Positions 18,629 through 20,788 of a stretch of 20,788 bases of DNA are shown one piece after another. Under the pieces are notes generated by a model, which saw only the letters and a list, made by a program, of their open reading frames with translations, did not search any database and had not been told where the DNA came from. The DNA comes from an archaeon. GTDB taxonomy: Archaea > Altiarchaeota > Altiarchaeia > JAFGQM01. Position numbers and translations under genes: made by a program. Position 1 is the stretch's first letter; every line of letters starts with the position of its first letter. The DNA is taken from positions 1 to 20,788 of the forward strand of contig JAOZPI010000003.1 in the NCBI GenBank assembly GCA_029932835.1. The letters run 5' to 3'.

Positions 18629-20566
18629 TTATTCCTCCCCCATCACGCTGCTTTTTTGGAGCTCTTCCTGGGCCTTCAGCTCGTCTATGTCCTTCAGGAG
18701 TTTTTTGTCCACCCTCCCGATTATCTCTTCCCTCTTTTTCTTTTCTAGGAGCTCTATCTCTTTCAGCTTTCTTTTGAGGAGTCTGTCTCTCCCCTCTCTC
18801 AATGCAATTTTGAGCCTATCGCTTGCCTCTCTCCCGCCAAGTAGCTTTAAGTGGATAACAAAATCTGCCCCCTCTCTATAAAATCTGATGGCATGGTCAA
18901 GTGTCTTTGCCGTAAGGAAAACAATACAATTTGGGTTTTTCTCCCTCACATTTTTTAGAACCAACAGGTTATCATCCTCATCCGGCACAGTTGAGATGAC
19001 AAGCGAGGCTCTCCCCAACTCCACCCTTCTCTGCACACTCGGATCCTCAAGATCACCATAGATACACTGTACTCCCCGCCTTATCAACCTCTTTATTATT
19101 TCTGGATTATGATCCACTACTATAAATTGCTTGCCCATTTCCTGGAGAGCATCTACCACCTCGTTTCCCATGATATGTGCTCCAAAAACAATTACATGAT
19201 TTTTAAGAGTTTTGTCAACCACATGTTCCAGTTCGTGCCTTTTCTTAATAAAGCTGAGTTTTTCTACTCTTTCCAGAAAACCAGAAAAAGGGATGAACAT
19301 TTTGTTCCCATACTCTATTAGATATGGGGTGAATGATATGGTTATGACAGCCATGAGGATAGTGATGGAGAACACCTCGTCAGCCTCCTGAGGAACAACA
19401 ACAAGGGTGTTGGTCGCATTAGCTGCGAGCATGCCAAATACAAGAATCAGGGAGAACTCAGATACCTGTCCCATGCCCACACCAGATAGGAACGCCGTCC
19501 TTCTCTCATACCCCAAGAGAATTGCAAGGAGCGTGGTTATCATTGGCTTTACGAAGATGACCAAGAGGGTGAGAAGGAAAAGGGGCAGCAGAAGTGCAGC
19601 TATGCTTGAGAGACTATGGACAATAAACTGCATTCCAAGAGAAACAAAAAAGATTATTGCAAAGAAATCTCGCAGGGGCTTTATCCTGCTTGAGATCTCA
19701 AGGTTGTATGGGAAGATTGCCAAGCTAATCCCTCCAAGGAATCCCCCTATTGCAGTTGAAAAGCCCAAAACATAACTGGAGAGAGTAAAGAAAAAACAAA
19801 CTGAGAGAGACAGCAGAAATACTAGCTCTACAGATCTGGATATCTTTCGCAAAACGTGAGGGAAGAGGTAGCGGCTCAGGATGATAGCAAAGGAGAATAG
19901 CCCCACAGCCTTTAAGATAGAGGCTGTTATTATGTCAATTGCAAACCCCGCTCCAGAGCTCATGAACACCGAGAGGAGGACCACCACAATTACATCTTGC
20001 ATCAACAAAATTCCCAGCATGATTCTTCCGTGGAGGGTCTCCAGCTCATCTCTATCAGCCAGTATCTTTATGACAACCATAGTACTGCTGAAGGACACAA
20101 CAAAACCCAGAAACATTGAGGAGATCTGGGAGAAGCCCAAGAGGATGGAGGTCAGAAATCCGATAATGAAGGTTATTGAAACCTGAGCCGCCCCTATACC
20201 AACGGCGGCAATTCCGATATCCTTAAGGCGAGAGAGATCTAGCTCTATGCCAACTGTGAACAAGAGAAAGGTTATACCCAGCTCAGAAAGTGCCTTCACG
20301 AATGCCGGGTCATTTACTATGGGCACACCAAACAAAACCTGCGAACCAATTGGCCCTATAAGTATTCCAGCTAGGATATAGGCAGGTATTAAAGGTTGTT
20401 TCAAAGCAGCTGCCAAGAACGCAAATACTGTGGAAACAGCAAGGATGAGGCCCAGATCCGAAAGAAGGGTTATCTCTGGTCCTGGAGCTGTCCCTGTGCT
20501 CTCTCCAAGTATCAAGGGCAGAGAGAGCAAAACTGCAAACAACATAAGGAGGGCCTTGTTTCTCAT
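18629..20566 (-). CDS. CPA2-family monovalent cation:proton antiporter with RCK (TrkA-N) domain
   Basis: About 645 residues. A signal-peptide-like hydrophobic N-terminus (about 1-22) precedes a membrane domain of roughly 12 helices (about 35-420). That domain carries CPA2 marks: PAYILAGILIGPIG, LLFTVGIELDLSRL, FVVSFSSTMVVIKIL, the LLMQD pair near 189-191 and GMGQVSEFSLIL. A cytoplasmic RCK/TrkA-N Rossmann domain follows (about 456-575: NHVIVFGAHIMGNEVVDAL, FIVVDHNPE, YGDLEDPS). The second glycine of the usual GxGxxG is histidine here (GAHIMG). A charged coiled coil of about 45 residues ends the protein. This layout fits KefB/KefC-type K+/H+ or Na+/H+ exchange gated by a ligand; the ion is unknown. 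ATG 20566 was chosen; GTG 20572 also fits. Confidence 0.92.
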   Translation of the reverse strand: MRNKALLMLFAVLLSLPLILGESTGTAPGPEITLLSDLGLILAVSTVFAFLAAALKQPLIPAYILAGILIGPIGSQVLFGVPIVNDPAFVKALSELGITFLLFTVGIELDLSRLKDIGIAAVGIGAAQVSITFIIGFLTSILLGFSQISSMFLGFVVSFSSTMVVIKILADRDELETLHGRIMLGILLMQDVIVVVLLSVFMSSGAGFAIDIITASILKAVGLFSFAIILSRYLFPHVLRKISRSVELVFLLSLSVCFFFTLSSYVLGFSTAIGGFLGGISLAIFPYNLEISSRIKPLRDFFAIIFFVSLGMQFIVHSLSSIAALLLPLFLLTLLVIFVKPMITTLLAILLGYERRTAFLSGVGMGQVSEFSLILVFGMLAANATNTLVVVPQEADEVFSITILMAVITISFTPYLIEYGNKMFIPFSGFLERVEKLSFIKKRHELEHVVDKTLKNHVIVFGAHIMGNEVVDALQEMGKQFIVVDHNPEIIKRLIRRGVQCIYGDLEDPSVQRRVELGRASLVISTVPDEDDNLLVLKNVREKNPNCIVFLTAKTLDHAIRFYREGADFVIHLKLLGGREASDRLKIALREGRDRLLKRKLKEIELLEKKKREEIIGRVDKKLLKDIDELKAQEELQKSSVMGEE

Positions 20567-20590
20567 TATCACGGGTTTATTTATGGGAGT

Positions 20591-20600
20591 TTAAATAAAA
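20591..20600 (-). promoter_or_regulatory. Probable TATA box of the antiporter gene
   Basis: The minus strand reads TTTTATTTAA, centred about 29 bases upstream of ATG 20566 (about 23 from GTG 20572). There is no clear Shine-Dalgarno ahead of ATG 20566, so a leaderless start is likely. Confidence 0.45.
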
Positions 20601-20623
20601 CTTAAAAAACGCAAGAACCAAAG

Positions 20624-20723
20624 TGCGGGGGACGCGATTCGAACGCGCGCAGGCCTAAGCCACTAGGTTTCTCATCCCCTGATCCTAAGCCTAGCCCGTT
20701 TGACCAGACTCCGGCACCCCCGC
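20624..20723 (-). tRNA. tRNA-Leu (anticodon TAG), intron-containing
   Basis: A class II tRNA of 85 nt after intron removal. The acceptor stem GCGGGGG/CCCCCGC has A73, the anticodon stem is CTAGG/CCTAG, and the loop reads CTTAGG then A after splicing. A long variable arm (GGC-TTAG-GCC) is followed by a T arm GCGCG-TTCGAAT-CGCGT. The long variable arm plus anticodon TAG and discriminator A identify leucine. No CCA is encoded. Confidence 0.94.
20669..20683 (-). other. 15-nt intron of tRNA-Leu(TAG) at position 37/38
   Basis: A compact bulge-helix-bulge can be drawn. C32, T33, T34 and A35 pair with TGAG near the intron 3' end (one G-U pair). The bulges are G36-G37^A and AA^A38, and a two-pair TC/GA stem closes an AGGGG-type loop. 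Splice sites fall at the same 37/38 position as in tRNA-Tyr. Confidence 0.8.
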
Positions 20724-20762
20724 ATCCCTTGTGTTTTTCTCTGCACAGTGTCGGTTTTTGAT

Positions 20763-20785
20763 CGACCTTTTTGTGAAAAAGGTCG
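20763..20785. repeat. Perfect hairpin at the window edge, near tRNA-Leu
   Basis: CGACCTTTTT-gtg-AAAAAGGTCG is a perfect 10-bp inverted repeat about 40 bases upstream of the tRNA-Leu 5' end. It could terminate a gene beyond the window. It shares the CCTTTT-n3-AAAAGG core with the hairpin at 9166-9184. Confidence 0.5.
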
Positions 20786-20788
20786 CCA

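Noticed and set aside
1..20788. Mobile elements, CRISPR arrays, prophage or defence islands
   Set aside because: No transposase, integrase, direct-repeat array or defence-protein motifs are visible; the content is housekeeping genes with archaeal-type signals throughout.

Overview
The window is a densely packed archaeal chromosome segment. Archaeal markers are RadA, a multi-OB-fold RPA, a GHMP-type shikimate kinase, ribosomal proteins L7Ae, S28e and L24e, TATA-box promoters and two intron-bearing tRNAs. An iron-sulfur flavoprotein and the oxygen-sensitive DUF39/NIL-ferredoxin/UPF0280 homocysteine set point to an anaerobe of euryarchaeal or methanogen-like affinity. I cannot name a lineage from this window alone.

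Layout, left to right. (1) 1-977, + strand: the C-terminal regulatory domain of an isopropylmalate/citramalate-synthase-type enzyme, cut by the window edge, then RNase HII. (2) 1007-3767, - strand: RPA followed by radA with a short overlap, a strand-exchange module. (3) 3831-5740, - strand: two tandem membrane-anchored, LolA/LppX-like exported proteins. (4) 5771-8420, - strand: aroC, an Isf-type iron-sulfur flavoprotein and aroK, joined by ATGA overlaps. The flavoprotein is a candidate source of the reduced FMN that chorismate synthase needs. (5) 8501-11009: a third small membrane-anchored protein (+), tRNA-Tyr (31-nt intron) and tRNA-Gly (-), and a secreted transglutaminase-fold protein (-). 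(6) 11078-12390, + strand: an NSUN-type RNA m5C methyltransferase and, as a separate overlapping gene, its PUA-like RNA-binding domain. (7) 12397-14979, - strand: a complete three-gene homocysteine-synthesis operon, with a perfect palindrome upstream of its promoter. (8) 15102-15842, +: TatD hydrolase. (9) 15922-17354, - strand: L7Ae, S28e, L24e and NDK operon, with a structured leader that may bind L7Ae. (10) 17461-18585, +: M24 peptidase and tRNA-Phe. (11) 18629-20566, -: CPA2 antiporter with an RCK domain. (12) 20624-20723, -: tRNA-Leu(TAG) with a 15-nt intron, then a hairpin at the window edge.

Most transcription units show a T/A-rich TATA box centred about 24-30 nt upstream of the start codon and no Shine-Dalgarno, which suggests leaderless transcripts. 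The ribosomal-protein operon differs, with a leader of about 60 nt and a strong GGAGGT. Genes inside operons mostly overlap by 1-8 nt.

No gene-free stretch exceeds about 300 bases. I saw no insertion sequences, CRISPR arrays, rRNA genes or phage genes. The strongest candidates for new biology are the flavoprotein inside the aroC-aroK operon, the palindrome upstream of the homocysteine operon, the switch-like L7Ae leader, and a hairpin family beside tRNA genes.
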